Source: Stutzerimonas stutzeri (GTDB lineage Bacteria > Pseudomonadota > Gammaproteobacteria > Pseudomonadales > Pseudomonadaceae). From it: a stretch of DNA of 64,000 bases. The notes beneath the pieces are model-generated. The model was not told the origin of the DNA, did not search any database, and worked only from the letters and a program-made list of their open reading frames with translations. Position numbers and translations under genes: made by a program. Position 1 is the first letter of the stretch. Each line of letters begins with the position of its first letter. Positions 18,607-28,368 of this stretch are shown one piece after another. The DNA lies in contig NZ_CP046902.1 of NCBI RefSeq assembly GCF_009789555.1, positions 3,488,001 through 3,552,000 of the forward strand, read 5' to 3'.

Positions 18607-19700
18607 GATTCGACCTCCACCAGGCGGTCGTCGGCATAGAGCATCAACCACTGGGCCGGGAAGCCCAGCCATGCCGTGTCTTTCGGGACGGTCTGGTCTT
18701 CCGGCAATCGAGCCTTGATCAGATGGCCCTGCAGGCGAAACGCGACGATCTTGTAGGTTCCCAGGTCCTCGACCCGCACGACCTCGGCCTGCATGCCGCC
18801 AGGTGTCGCGTCCTCGGCGACCTGAACGAACTCCGGGCGGATGCCGATCTGCAGGCGGCACGCTGCGAGGTCCGGTAGCCGTGCAACCAACGGACTGGAA
18901 AGCGGCAGGTGCAGATCGCCGAATCCAATACCTCCCTGCTCGCCACGCACCTCGATCAGGTTCATGCCCGGACTGCCCACGAAGAAGCCGACGAAGGTGT
19001 GCTGTGGCCTTTCGAACAGCTCCCTCGGGGTCCCGAACTGAACGATCTGCCCACCGTGCATCACTGCGATCTTGTCGGCGAAGGTGGACGCTTCCAGCTG
19101 ATCGTGAGTGACGTAGATCATGGTGATATTGAACTGCTCATGGATCTGCTTGAGCTTGCGCCGCAGTTTCCATTTCAGGTGCGGATCGATGACCGTCAGC
19201 GGCTCGTCGAAGAGAATCGCCGATACGTCGTCGCGCACCAGGCCGCGGCCCATGGAGACTTTCTGTTTCTCGTCCGCTGTCAGGTTACGGGCTTTGCGCG
19301 CAAGCAATGGATGCAGATCGAGCACCTCGGCGATCTCATGCACCTTGCTGGCAACCCGTGCCTCCGTCACGCCCTGATTGCGCAACGGGAACGCCAGGTT
19401 GTCGAACACGGTCATGGTGTCGTAGACGACCGGAAACTGGAAAACCTGCGCGATGTTGCGCGCCTGCGGCGAGAGGCTGTTCACTTCGCGCGCGTCGAAC
19501 AGGACCTTCCCCTGGGAGGGGCTGAGCAACCCGGAAATGATGTTGAGCAAGGTCGACTTGCCGCAGCCGGACGGACCAAGCAGCGCGTAGGCCCCGCCCT
19601 GCTCCCAGACGTGGTCCAGCTCGCGAATGGCATAGTCCGCCGCCCCGCTCGGTTGCGAGCTGTAGCTGTGGGCAAGGTTCTGCAAACGAATCTCCGCCAT
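18603..19700 (-). CDS. ABC importer ATPase with degenerate signature motif (GlpT-like)
   Basis: A 365-residue MalK-type ATPase. Walker A GPSGCGKST (42-50), Walker B AILFDEP (161-167) and H-loop VTHDQLEA (His199) are intact, but the ABC signature reads LTADEKQK (140-147) instead of LSGGQQQR. The C-terminal part (from about 240) is the regulatory TOBE domain. The start at 19700 is ten bases after the partner's stop. The pattern is complementary to the partner ATPase, which has a good signature but lacks the H-loop histidine, so the two probably form a heterodimer with one full ATP site. Confidence 0.82.
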
Positions 19701-19710
19701 GGCGCTTTCC

Positions 19711-20793
19711 TCAGACACGTCGGGCCGGCGCCTGAGCCAACTGCCCGGCCGCATCGAACACAAACAGCTTGTGGGTCGGGATGTACACCCGGATGGGCGA
19801 ATCCACCGCATAGTCGTGCACGCCTTGCAGGTGCAGCACCAGGCCGAAATGGTCGTTGCGTACGTGCAGGAAGGTTTCCGATCCGCTGATCTCCGCCAGC
19901 TCGACCCGGCCTGAAACCTCCAGGTCATCGTCATTGGACGGCACCAGGCCAATGTGGCTGGGGCGAATACCGAACCGGTATTGGCCTTCACCCAGCCCGC
20001 GCAGGTCCGCATTGAGCGGAAAATGCATGCAGTCCAGCAAGCTCACTTCATTGGCGCCCATGCGCCCCGCCAGCAGGTTGATCGGTGGCTCGGAGAACAG
20101 CTCGGCGCTGAGCATCTGGCTGGGACGGTGATAGACCTCCGATGTCGGCCCACTCTGTATCACGCGGCCTTCATGCAGAACGGTTGCCGTTCCGCCTAGT
20201 GCCAGTGCCTCGTTGGGCTCGGTAGTGGCGTAGACGGCAATGCTGCGCCGCGTCCTGAACAGCGCGCGCATTTCCTGGCGCAGTTCCTCGCGCAGCTTGT
20301 AGTCGAGATTGACCAGCGGCTCATCGAACAGGATCAGGTCCGCGTCCTTGACCAGCGCGCGGGCCATCGCGGTACGTTGCTGCTGCCCGCCGGACAACTC
20401 CAGCGGATAGCGCTCGAGAAACCCCTCTATATGCAGCATCTCGGCTGTTTCACGGACCTTGCGCTCGATGTCCACCGGGCTCAGGCGCGCCTGCCGCAGA
20501 GGCGAGGCGATGTTCTCGAAGACGGTCAGCGTCGGGTAATTGATGAACTGCTGGTAAACCATCGACACGTTGCGCTTGCGCACCGGCACGCCCGTCACAT
20601 CGGCGCCGTTCATCAGGATCCGCCCGGAGTCCGGTGTGTCGAGCCCCGCCATCAATCGCATCAACGAGGTCTTGCCCGACAACGTTCGGCCGATCAGAAC
20701 GTTGAACGAGCCTGGCTCGAACGACAGGCTGACGTCGTCGACATGAAGGCTGCCATCGACGGATCGGGTGACGTGTTCCAAGGTAATGGACAT
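19711..20793 (-). CDS. ABC importer ATPase lacking the H-loop histidine (GlpS-like)
   Basis: A 360-residue MalK-type ATPase, first gene of the six-gene importer operon. Walker A IGRTLSGKTS (34-43), signature LSGGQQQR (133-140) and Walker B LILFDEP (153-159) are good. At the switch position the usual T-H-D is T-T-E (Thr191 instead of His), so this subunit's own site is probably weak. A TOBE-like C-terminal domain follows (about 230-360). A sigma-54 promoter sits about 33 bases before the ATG. Function is inferred from the operon as energising glycerol/polyol uptake. Confidence 0.82.
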   Translation of the reverse strand: MSITLEHVTRSVDGSLHVDDVSLSFEPGSFNVLIGRTLSGKTSLMRLMAGLDTPDSGRILMNGADVTGVPVRKRNVSMVYQQFINYPTLTVFENIASPLRQARLSPVDIERKVRETAEMLHIEGFLERYPLELSGGQQQRTAMARALVKDADLILFDEPLVNLDYKLREELRQEMRALFRTRRSIAVYATTEPNEALALGGTATVLHEGRVIQSGPTSEVYHRPSQMLSAELFSEPPINLLAGRMGANEVSLLDCMHFPLNADLRGLGEGQYRFGIRPSHIGLVPSNDDDLEVSGRVELAEISGSETFLHVRNDHFGLVLHLQGVHDYAVDSPIRVYIPTHKLFVFDAAGQLAQAPARRV

Positions 20794-20825
20794 GCCGCAT
20801 CCTTGTCTTTTTAGGCAAGGAGCCG

Positions 20826-20841
20826 AGCGATATCCGTGCCA
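20826..20841 (-). promoter_or_regulatory. Sigma-54 (-24/-12) promoter of the importer operon
   Basis: On the minus strand the sequence TGGCACGGATATCGCT has GG and GC elements exactly ten bases apart, as in the consensus TGGCAC-N5-TTGCA (one base differs, TC for TT before GC). It ends 33 bases before the first importer start codon and faces a divergent sigma-54 activator gene. Confidence 0.75.
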
Positions 20842-20895
20842 GGGGCGGCAATGGCGCTAGGCCGGGCGTCCGCTGCGAAACGCCCTGGCTTGAAG

Positions 20896-20953
20896 TGTTC
20901 AAAATGAACAATTGTGAACATTGACAGTGAACAGAAATGAACAAGACTGTTCA
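20896..20953. promoter_or_regulatory. Six TGAACA/TGTTCA half-sites, probable activator binding region (UAS)
   Basis: Within 58 bases there are TGTTCA at 20896 and 20948 and TGAACA at 20905, 20915, 20928 and 20938. They form TGTTCA-AAA-TGAACA (20896-20910) and TGAACA-AGAC-TGTTCA (20938-20953). The block lies about 55-110 bases upstream of the -24/-12 promoter and 60-117 bases before the divergent regulator gene, the usual place of enhancer sites. Confidence 0.7.
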
Positions 20954-21012
20954 AGGCGCGGGCCGTAGCGACAGCGCAATAACAATAAGCACTGCTCGTT
21001 CAGAGAGGCAAC

Positions 21013-22881
21013 ATGGCCGACCCAGCCCAGCCCATCTCACATCAGGCTCTGGTAGAGGACTCCTGGAGTCGCTGCGAACGCTACGGGCTGAGTCAGCTCA
21101 GCATGCCCAGCTTCGGCCAGCCTGAAGAGCAGGAGATCAACGCCCTGCTGGACCGCCAACGCAGCCTGGTGCAGACCACCCAGCGCGAAGTCCTGCCGTA
21201 CTACGAGAATATCCTTTCGAATTCGAGCTGCCTGATTCTCCTGGCCGACAGTGGCGGTCAGTTGCTGGAGTCCTGGGGTGATCGGCGCTTCGTCGAGCCG
21301 GCCCAGCGACGCGGTTTCAAGCCTGGCGCGAGCTGGATGGAACGTGACACCGGCACCAATGCGATCGGCACCGCCCTGGCCAGCGGTCAGGCCGTTCATA
21401 TCCAGCGCGACGAGCATTTCCTGAAGGCGAACCGCTATCTGTCCGGTGCGGCGTCACCGATCTTCGACGCCGAGCGCCGGCTGATCGCGGTGCTCGATGT
21501 CTCCAGCGACAGCTATCTGCCGCCTTCGCATACCCTGGGCATGGTGAAGATGATGAGCCAGTCGGTGGAGAACCGGCTGATTCTCAACCTGTTCCATGAC
21601 GACTATTTCCAGCTGACCTTCAACACCGGACAGGACAATCTCGACAGCCAGTGGGCCGGTTTGCTGGTATTCGATGAATCGGGGCTGATCGTCTCGGCCA
21701 ACCGACGCGCGGACAACCTGCTCGGCGTAACGCTGACGCGCAGCCGCATCGACGATCTGTTCGGCGTCCCGCTGCTGCAGTTGCTCAATCAGCCGGAAGA
21801 TCAGCCCCTGCCACTGCGCGCCATGGGCCGTCACCGCTTTCAGGGCCTGGTGCGACGGCCGCTAACCCCCCGCATCCGGCCGCGTGACTTGCGTACTGCA
21901 AACCGCCCGGAACGACTGATCGACCTGGCCAGCATCGACCAGGGCGATGCGCAGGTGCGCAAACTGATCCATCAAGCCCGGATCATGCTGGAAAAGGACG
22001 TCCCGATTCTGCTTCACGGTGAAACGGGCGTCGGCAAGGAAGTCGTGGTCAGGGCGTTGCACGCCGCCAGTTCACGCGCCACGGCACCGTTGATCGCCGT
22101 GAACTGCGCCGCGATTCCGGGCGAGCTGATCGAATCCGAACTGTTCGGCTATGAGAAGGGCGCCTTCACTGGAGCCCACCAGAAAGGTAGCGTGGGGCTG
22201 ATCCGCAAGGCTGACCGAGGCGTACTGTTTCTCGACGAAATCGGTGACATGCCGCTGAGCCTTCAGGCCCGGCTGTTGCGCGTGTTGCAGGACCGTAGCG
22301 TCCAGCCACTCGGAGGCGGCGAGCCCTTTGCGGTCGATTTTCGCCTGGTCTGCGCGACGAACCGCTCGCTGCGCCATGAAGTCCAGACCGGCCGTTTTCG
22401 CCAGGACCTGTTCTACCGCGTCAGCGGCCTGAGCGTCGAGCTACCGCCACTGCGCGCCCGCCGCGACAAGCAGGCGCTGGTCCAACGTCTCTGGGAGCAG
22501 CATCGCGAGCCCCAGCAATGGGCGGGTCTAAGTGCCGAGGTGCTGCGGCTGTTCGAGTGTCATCCCTGGCCAGGCAACATCCGTCAACTGAGCAGCGTGA
22601 TCAAGGTCGCCCTGGCCCTGGCGGGTGATCAGCCGATACGCCCCGAGCACCTGCCAGACGATTTTTTCATGGATATGGAAGGCCATCCGCAAGCGCGCGG
22701 GTGCGCAGAATCATCGCCTGAGATCGACGAGGCGTCGCCGAACACAGCGGCGGCTCACCAGCCGCTCCGATCACAGTACGAGGCTTGTCGCGGCAACGTT
22801 TCACACCTGGCAAGGCATCTGGGCGTCAGCCGCAACACCCTCTATAAACGCTTGCGCGCCGAAGGGTTGTGGCCGGGTTGA
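21013..22881 (+). CDS. Sigma-54-dependent activator (AcoR-like: GAF, AAA+, Fis-type HTH)
   Basis: A 622-residue enhancer-binding protein. Residues about 60-190 are a GAF sensor (ERDTGTNAIGTAL, GAASPIFDAERRLIAVLDVS), followed by a short PAS-like segment. The AAA+ domain has Walker A GETGVGKE near 336, the sigma-54 contact loop GAFTGA near 382 and Walker B GVLFLDEIGD. The C-terminus carries a Fis-type helix-turn-helix (VSHLARHLGVSRNTLYKRL). It is divergent from the importer operon, whose promoter is sigma-54 type. It therefore probably activates uptake in response to the substrate or a metabolite. No response-regulator receiver domain is present. Confidence 0.85.
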   Translation: MADPAQPISHQALVEDSWSRCERYGLSQLSMPSFGQPEEQEINALLDRQRSLVQTTQREVLPYYENILSNSSCLILLADSGGQLLESWGDRRFVEPAQRRGFKPGASWMERDTGTNAIGTALASGQAVHIQRDEHFLKANRYLSGAASPIFDAERRLIAVLDVSSDSYLPPSHTLGMVKMMSQSVENRLILNLFHDDYFQLTFNTGQDNLDSQWAGLLVFDESGLIVSANRRADNLLGVTLTRSRIDDLFGVPLLQLLNQPEDQPLPLRAMGRHRFQGLVRRPLTPRIRPRDLRTANRPERLIDLASIDQGDAQVRKLIHQARIMLEKDVPILLHGETGVGKEVVVRALHAASSRATAPLIAVNCAAIPGELIESELFGYEKGAFTGAHQKGSVGLIRKADRGVLFLDEIGDMPLSLQARLLRVLQDRSVQPLGGGEPFAVDFRLVCATNRSLRHEVQTGRFRQDLFYRVSGLSVELPPLRARRDKQALVQRLWEQHREPQQWAGLSAEVLRLFECHPWPGNIRQLSSVIKVALALAGDQPIRPEHLPDDFFMDMEGHPQARGCAESSPEIDEASPNTAAAHQPLRSQYEACRGNVSHLARHLGVSRNTLYKRLRAEGLWPG

Positions 22882-22964
22882 CGTGAAGGACACCCTGAGC
22901 CGCCGGTGTCGGCCGGCTCATATGAACAAGGCCGCACGAGGCGGCCTGGAGTGAACGGTGCGAT

Positions 22965-24350
22965 TTACTCGCCGAGGCGCCACGTCGTGCCGCCTTTGCC
23001 ATCCTCCAACACCACACCCATGTCAGTCAGTTGATCGCGAATGCGGTCGGACTCTGCCCAGTTCTTCTCGGCACGCGCCTGCAGACGCGCGGCAATCAGC
23101 GCCTCTACTTGCGCAGCATCGACCTTGCCCTCGGCACCGGCCTGCAGGAACGCGTCAGGCTCCATCTGCAACACGCCAAGCACGCCGGCCAGCTCTTTCA
23201 GCCGGGCCGCCAGCGCAGCAGCAGCCGGAATGTCCGTGTCACGCAGGCGATTGATCTCGCGGACCATCTCGAACATGACCGCACAGGCTTCGGGTGAATT
23301 GAAATCGTCATCCATGGCCTCGCCGAAGCGAGCGACGAACGTTTCGCCGCCCTCGGCGGGCACCTCAGGCAAGCCCCGCAGTGCGGTATAGAAGCGTTCG
23401 AGCGCGCCCCGGGCTTCTTTCAGGCTGTCTTCGGAATAATTGATCGGGCTGCGATAGTGGCTCGACACCAACAGGTAGCGCACCACTTCGGGCTGGTACT
23501 TTTCCAATACCTCGCGAATGGTGAAGAAGTTGCCCAGCGATTTGGACATCTTTTCCCCATCGACACGTACCGCGCCGGCGTGCATCCAGCTATTGGCGTA
23601 GCGCTTGCCGGTCGCCGCTTCGCTCTGCGCGATCTCGTTCTCATGGTGCGGGAACACCAGGTCCGGGCCGCCGCCGTGGATGTCGAAGGTCTCGCCCAGG
23701 CAACAGGTGGACATCACCGAGCATTCGATATGCCAGCCCGGCCGCCCTGCGCCCCAGGGCGACTCCCAGCTTGGCTCGCCCGGCTTGGCGGCTTTCCAGA
23801 GCACGAAGTCCAGCGGGTCTTCCTTGGCTTCGTCGACTTCGATACGCGCACCGATCTTCAAATCTTCGATCTTGCGCCGCGAGAGCTTGCCGTACCCGAC
23901 GAACTTGCCGACCCGGTAATAGACGTCGCCATTGCCCGGCGCATAGGCGAAACCCTTGTCGATCAGGGTCTGGATCATGCCGTGCATACCGGCGATGTGC
24001 TCGGTAGCGCGCGGTTCGATATCCGGACGCAGCACGTTGAGCCGCGCCTCGTCTTCATGCATCGCGGCAATCATGCGCCCGGTCAGGGCCTCGAAGGACT
24101 CGCCGTTTTCCTGAGCACGACGGATGATCTTGTCGTCGATATCGGTGATGTTACGCACATAGGTCAGCGCGTAACCGCGCTGGCGCAACCAGCGCGAGAC
24201 GACGTCGAACGCCACCATGACCCGCGCATGGCCGATGTGGCAGAAGTCATAGACCGTCATGCCGCAGACGTACATGCGCACCTGATTGTCCATCAGCGGC
24301 TTGAGCGGTTCCTTGGTCTTGCTCAGCGTGTTGTAGATCGACAACGCCAT
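22965..24350 (-). CDS. cysS: Cysteinyl-tRNA synthetase
   Basis: A 461-residue class I synthetase that charges tRNA-Cys. Motifs: CGMTVYDFCHIGHARVMVAFDVV with zinc ligand Cys and HIGH near residues 29-45, the second zinc region WHIECSVMS and GGGPDLVFPHHENEIAQSEA near 205-245, and KMSKSLGN near 268-275. The ATG at 24350 overlaps the glnS stop by one base (TGATG), so the pair is co-transcribed. An 83-base gap to the sigma-54 regulator holds a GC-rich hairpin near 22930. Confidence 0.97.
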   Translation of the reverse strand: MALSIYNTLSKTKEPLKPLMDNQVRMYVCGMTVYDFCHIGHARVMVAFDVVSRWLRQRGYALTYVRNITDIDDKIIRRAQENGESFEALTGRMIAAMHEDEARLNVLRPDIEPRATEHIAGMHGMIQTLIDKGFAYAPGNGDVYYRVGKFVGYGKLSRRKIEDLKIGARIEVDEAKEDPLDFVLWKAAKPGEPSWESPWGAGRPGWHIECSVMSTCCLGETFDIHGGGPDLVFPHHENEIAQSEAATGKRYANSWMHAGAVRVDGEKMSKSLGNFFTIREVLEKYQPEVVRYLLVSSHYRSPINYSEDSLKEARGALERFYTALRGLPEVPAEGGETFVARFGEAMDDDFNSPEACAVMFEMVREINRLRDTDIPAAAALAARLKELAGVLGVLQMEPDAFLQAGAEGKVDAAQVEALIAARLQARAEKNWAESDRIRDQLTDMGVVLEDGKGGTTWRLGE

Positions 24351-26020
24351 CACTGGCCTCCCCAGGAGTCGCGCAAGGTCACGGTACGGTTGAACACCAT
24401 GGCGTCCGGCCGGCTGTCTTTGCTGTCGACGCAGAAATAACCCTCGCGCTCGAACTGGAAGCGATCCTCGGCTTCGGCAGTAGCCAGCGACGGCTCGGCG
24501 CGGCAGCCTTTGAGCACGACCAGCGATTCGGGGTTGATATTGTCGAGGAAGCTGCCGCCCTCCTCGTCCTTGTCAGGGTTGGCCGAACGGAACAGGCGGT
24601 CGTACAGACGCACCTCGCACTCGACGCTTTCCGCCGCCGGAACCCAGTGGATGACGCCTTTGACCTTGCGGCCTTCAGGGTTCTTGCCCAGCGTTTGCGG
24701 GTCGTAGGAGCAGCGCAGTTCGACCACATTGCCGTCGGCATCCTTGATCGCCTCATCGGCACGGATCACGTAGCTGCCACGCAGCCGGACTTCGCCATTG
24801 GGCTCGAGCCGCTTGAATCCCTTCGGCGGACTCTCCTCGTAGTCGCCCGCATCGATATAGATTTCCCGCGCGAACGGCAACTGGCGCACGCCCATGTCCT
24901 GCTTGGGATGGCGAGGCAGCTCAAGGGTCTCGACCTGACCTTCGGGGTAGTTGGTGATGACCACCTTCAACGGCTTGAGCACGCACATGGCGCGTGGCGC
25001 ATTGGCGTCCAGGTCTTCGCGAATGGCGAATTCGAGCATGCCGATATCGACCACGCCGCCCGCGCGGTTCACCCCGATCATGTCGCAGAAGGTGCGAATC
25101 GAGGCCGGTGTATAACCGCGCCGGCGGTAGCCGCTGAGCGTCGACATCCGTGGGTCATCCCAGCCGCTGACATGCCGTTCATCGACCAGTTGCTTGAGCT
25201 TGCGCTTGCTGGTGATGGTGTAGTTCAGATTGAGGCGCGCGAATTCGTACTGGCGTGGGTGCGCCGGGACCGGCAGGTTCGCAAGGAACCACTCATAAAG
25301 GGGCCGATGGTCCTCGAACTCCAGGGTGCAAATGGAGTGCGTGATCCCCTCGATGGCATCCGACTGGCCGTGGGTAAAGTCATAGCTCGGGTAGATGCAC
25401 CAGGCATTACCCGTCTGGTGGTGATGCGCGTGGCGAATGCGATAAAGAATCGGGTCGCGCAGGTTCATGTTCGGCGACGCCATGTCGATCTTCGCCCGCA
25501 GTGCCTTGGCGCCATCGGGAAACTCGCCCGCCTTCATCCGGGCGAACAGGTCGAGGTTTTCCTCCACCGAACGGTCGCGGAACGGGCTGTTCTTGCCCGG
25601 CTCAGTCAGGCTGCCGCGGTATTCGCGGGCCTGCTCAGGCGTCAGGTCGCAGACGTAGGCCTTGCCCGCTTTGATGAGCTCGACCGCCCACTCATGCAAT
25701 TGCGCAAAGTAGTTGGAGGCGTAACGCACCTCGCCCGCCCATTCGAACCCGAGCCATCGGACGTCGCTTTTGATCGCGTCGATGTATTCCTGGTCTTCCT
25801 TCGCCGGGTTGGTGTCGTCGAAACGAAGGTTGCACTCGCCGCCAAACTCCTTCGCGAGGCCGAAATTCAGGCATATCGACTTGGCGTGGCCGATGTGCAG
25901 ATACCCGTTCGGCTCAGGCGGAAAACGCGTCACGATCCTGGCATGCTTGCCGGATTCCAGGTCGGCCTGGACGATCGGGCGGAGAAAATTGGTGGCTGCG
26001 GTAGTCTCAGGCTTGCTCAT
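24350..26020 (-). CDS. glnS: Glutaminyl-tRNA synthetase
   Basis: A 556-residue class I synthetase charging tRNA-Gln. The PPEPNGYLHIGHAKSICLNFGLA segment (HIGH motif, about residues 35-57) and the second signature, read here around residues 265-275 as VISxx-like (ITSKRKLKQL), are present along with FDDTNPAKED. The C-terminal anticodon-binding beta-barrels follow. Length is close to E. coli GlnS (554). It overlaps cysS and is divergent from ppiB. Confidence 0.97.
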   Translation of the reverse strand: MSKPETTAATNFLRPIVQADLESGKHARIVTRFPPEPNGYLHIGHAKSICLNFGLAKEFGGECNLRFDDTNPAKEDQEYIDAIKSDVRWLGFEWAGEVRYASNYFAQLHEWAVELIKAGKAYVCDLTPEQAREYRGSLTEPGKNSPFRDRSVEENLDLFARMKAGEFPDGAKALRAKIDMASPNMNLRDPILYRIRHAHHHQTGNAWCIYPSYDFTHGQSDAIEGITHSICTLEFEDHRPLYEWFLANLPVPAHPRQYEFARLNLNYTITSKRKLKQLVDERHVSGWDDPRMSTLSGYRRRGYTPASIRTFCDMIGVNRAGGVVDIGMLEFAIREDLDANAPRAMCVLKPLKVVITNYPEGQVETLELPRHPKQDMGVRQLPFAREIYIDAGDYEESPPKGFKRLEPNGEVRLRGSYVIRADEAIKDADGNVVELRCSYDPQTLGKNPEGRKVKGVIHWVPAAESVECEVRLYDRLFRSANPDKDEEGGSFLDNINPESLVVLKGCRAEPSLATAEAEDRFQFEREGYFCVDSKDSRPDAMVFNRTVTLRDSWGGQ

Positions 26021-26366
26021 GGTGTCCTTAACGATCTGCGAGTGTGCGGCTCAGAGCGGTTTACAAAAATTGCGAGCGATGGTCAGGCAAAGCGGAATCA
26101 GCCGGAAAAAGCGAAATGCACAGTGCGACATGAACATTTCGAGGCGGATTTCAACGCGGCATGGCCGAGCGCAGTAATCGGTAAACACGCTCCCAGGGTA
26201 GGCCGGCCAAATCAAAGCGCCTATCATAGCGGACCCGTCAACCCCCTGACAGAGCAAAGCGCCCAGCCGCGCAACGCATTGCAGCCGTGACGTCCACTTT
26301 CGTCATCGCGCCATCCACGTTCGCGGCGCGATGGCACCCCTCTTCTTATTCAAGGAAGCCTTTCGA
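26021..26366. other. Intergenic region between divergent glnS and ppiB
   Basis: No gene seen in 346 bases. It should hold the promoters of the glnS-cysS and ppiB-lpxH units. I see no clear hairpin riboswitch, repeat or strong promoter match. An AAGGAAG site at its right end serves ppiB. Confidence 0.5.
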
Positions 26367-26861
26367 ATGATCAAGCTCCATACCAACCATGGCGTCATCA
26401 CCGTCAAGCTGTACGAAGACAAGGCCCCGGAAACGACCGCAAACTTCAAGGAATACGTCAAAAGCGGTCACTACGACGGCACCGTCTTCCACCGCGTGAT
26501 CAGCAATTTCATGATCCAGGGCGGCGGCTTCGAGCCCGGCATGAAGCAGAAAGCCACCCGCGCGCAGATCAAGAACGAAGCCAACAACGGCCTCTCCAAC
26601 AAGACCGGCACGCTGGCCATGGCGCGCACCATGGAGCCGCATTCGGCGTCCGCGCAGTTCTTCATCAACGTCAAGGACAACGACTTCCTCGACCACACCG
26701 CGCCAACCGTGCAGGGCTGGGGCTACGCCGTGTTCGGCGAAGTGGTCGAGGGCATGGATGTGGTCGAAAAGATCAAGGCCGTCCCCACCACTATGAAGTC
26801 CGGGCACCAGGACGTACCGGTAGAAGACGTCGTCATCGAAAAAGCCGAGATCGTCGAGTAA
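26367..26861 (+). CDS. ppiB: Cytosolic peptidyl-prolyl cis-trans isomerase B (cyclophilin)
   Basis: A 164-residue cyclophilin that speeds proline isomerisation during folding. Active-site landmarks are FHRVISNFMIQGGGF near residues 37-51, MARTMEPHSASAQFFIN near 81-97 and GYAVFGEVVEGMDVV. There is no signal peptide, so the cytosolic form PpiB is meant. The ATG at 26367 has AAGGAAG ten bases upstream. lpxH starts five bases after the stop. Confidence 0.95.
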   Translation: MIKLHTNHGVITVKLYEDKAPETTANFKEYVKSGHYDGTVFHRVISNFMIQGGGFEPGMKQKATRAQIKNEANNGLSNKTGTLAMARTMEPHSASAQFFINVKDNDFLDHTAPTVQGWGYAVFGEVVEGMDVVEKIKAVPTTMKSGHQDVPVEDVVIEKAEIVE

Positions 26862-26866
26862 CCACG

Positions 26867-27589
26867 TTGATCCTGCTGATCTCCGATCTTCACCTGGAAG
26901 AACAACGCCCGGATATCACCCGGGCGTTTCTTCGTTTTCTCCAGGCCCGAGCGCCCCAGGCCGAGGCGCTCTACATTCTCGGCGATTTTTTCGAAGTCTG
27001 GGTCGGCGACGATGCGATGACGCCCTTCCAGCACCAGATTGCCGGCGCACTGTATGCACTGAGCCAAGCGGGTACGCGCATCTATCTGATGCACGGTAAC
27101 CGCGACTTCATGATCGGCAACGCATTCTGCCGCGAGGCGGGCTGCACGCTGCTGTCCGATCCGCACGTGACCCAGCTCGGCGGAGAACGCACGCTGCTGA
27201 TGCACGGGGACAGTCTCTGCACCCGAGACGAGGGTTACATGCGCCTGCGGCGGTGGCTGCGCAATCCGATCAGCCTGTTCGTTCTGCAACACCTGCCGCT
27301 CGCCACGCGTCAGAAGCTGGCGCAGAAACTGCGGTCGAGCAGCAAAGAACAGACGCGCATGAAAGCCAGCGACATCGTCGACGTGACCCCGAGCGAGGTT
27401 CCAAGGGTCATGCAGCGCCATGGCGTTTCCACGCTGATCCATGGCCATACTCACCGCCCGGCCACTCATTCGCTACAGATCGGCGCAGCGCCGGCCACGC
27501 GTATCGTGCTGGGCGATTGGGATCGCCAGGGATGGGCCTTGCAGGTCGACGAGTCAGGCTTTCATCAGGCCCCGTTCGACCTTGACTGA
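26867..27589 (+). CDS. lpxH: UDP-2,3-diacylglucosamine diphosphatase LpxH
   Basis: A 240-residue metallophosphoesterase of lipid A synthesis that hydrolyses UDP-2,3-diacylglucosamine to lipid X and UMP at the inner membrane. Metal-binding motifs are ISDLHL (residues 5-10), GDFFEVWVGDD near 41-51, HGNRDFM near 80, LLMHGDSLC near 113 and IHGHTHRP near 190. The only sensible start is a TTG at 26867, which gives the conserved beginning. It follows ppiB by five bases and ends one base before convergent miaE. Confidence 0.95.
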   Translation: MILLISDLHLEEQRPDITRAFLRFLQARAPQAEALYILGDFFEVWVGDDAMTPFQHQIAGALYALSQAGTRIYLMHGNRDFMIGNAFCREAGCTLLSDPHVTQLGGERTLLMHGDSLCTRDEGYMRLRRWLRNPISLFVLQHLPLATRQKLAQKLRSSSKEQTRMKASDIVDVTPSEVPRVMQRHGVSTLIHGHTHRPATHSLQIGAAPATRIVLGDWDRQGWALQVDESGFHQAPFDLD

Positions 27590-27590
27590 A

Positions 27591-28196
27591 TCAGGCGGCG
27601 ACCGGCACGCCGCTGTGAAAACGAAACTCAGGGTCCGGGCTTTCGATCAGCTCACACTCACGCTCACGCACCCGAACGATCGTCGCGTCGATATCGCCCG
27701 CATCGCCATACAGATACGCCAGCTTCAGGTAGTCCTGGAAGTGACGCGCCTCGGACTTGAGCAACCCGTGGTAGAACCTGCCCAGTTCGTCGTCCAGATG
27801 CGGCACCAGCATGGCGAAACGCTCGCATGAGCGCGCCTCTATAAAGGCCCCGATCACCAGTGTATCGGTCAGCCGGTATGGCTCGTGGTTGCGCACCAGC
27901 TCTCGCAGCCCGGCGGCGTAACGGGATGATCCGATATTGCGCAGGCCGATGTCGCGCTTGCGAATGATCGACAGGACCTGCTCGAAGTGCCGCAATTCTT
28001 CCCTGGCCAGACGTGACATCTTGTTCTGCAGATCGGGCTTGTCAACGTAGCGGAACATGAGCTGAAAAGCTGCTCCAGCGGCCTTCTTTTCACAATTGCC
28101 GTGATCGATGAGCATCACGTCCTGGTTGCGCAGTGCAACATCGACCCAGGCCGCAGGGGTTACACAGCCCAGAAATTCATTCAATTCGGGAAGCAT
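27591..28196 (-). CDS. miaE: tRNA-(ms2io6A)37 hydroxylase MiaE
   Basis: A 201-residue di-iron monooxygenase that hydroxylates the isopentenyl side chain of modified A37 in tRNA. Iron-binding motifs are IDHGNCEKKAAGAA (residues about 30-43), REELRHFEQVL near 69-79 and KSEARHFQDYL near 155-165, giving the ferritin-like ExxH pairs. The start MLPELNEFLGC at 28196 matches the family; an upstream in-frame extension is not needed. It is convergent with lpxH. Confidence 0.93.
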   Translation of the reverse strand: MLPELNEFLGCVTPAAWVDVALRNQDVMLIDHGNCEKKAAGAAFQLMFRYVDKPDLQNKMSRLAREELRHFEQVLSIIRKRDIGLRNIGSSRYAAGLRELVRNHEPYRLTDTLVIGAFIEARSCERFAMLVPHLDDELGRFYHGLLKSEARHFQDYLKLAYLYGDAGDIDATIVRVRERECELIESPDPEFRFHSGVPVAA

Positions 28197-28368
28197 GGTG
28201 GCGTATTCGCAAAAGTGGAGAACGGCAGTGTCGCCGCGATTCGTAAGTCGCGGGCGGAGCATTATACGAGGCGCACGCCGGACGGCCAGCACGGTTTGAC
28301 GCGCATCACGACCTTCCGGTTTGCCTTGGCTATAGTGAAGTCATACGAAAACCGGAGCGGAGCCGATC

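Noticed and set aside
20896..20953. TGAACA repeats as a possible small CRISPR array
   Set aside because: Units are six bases, spacing is irregular and some are inverted; this fits operator sites, and no cas genes are near.
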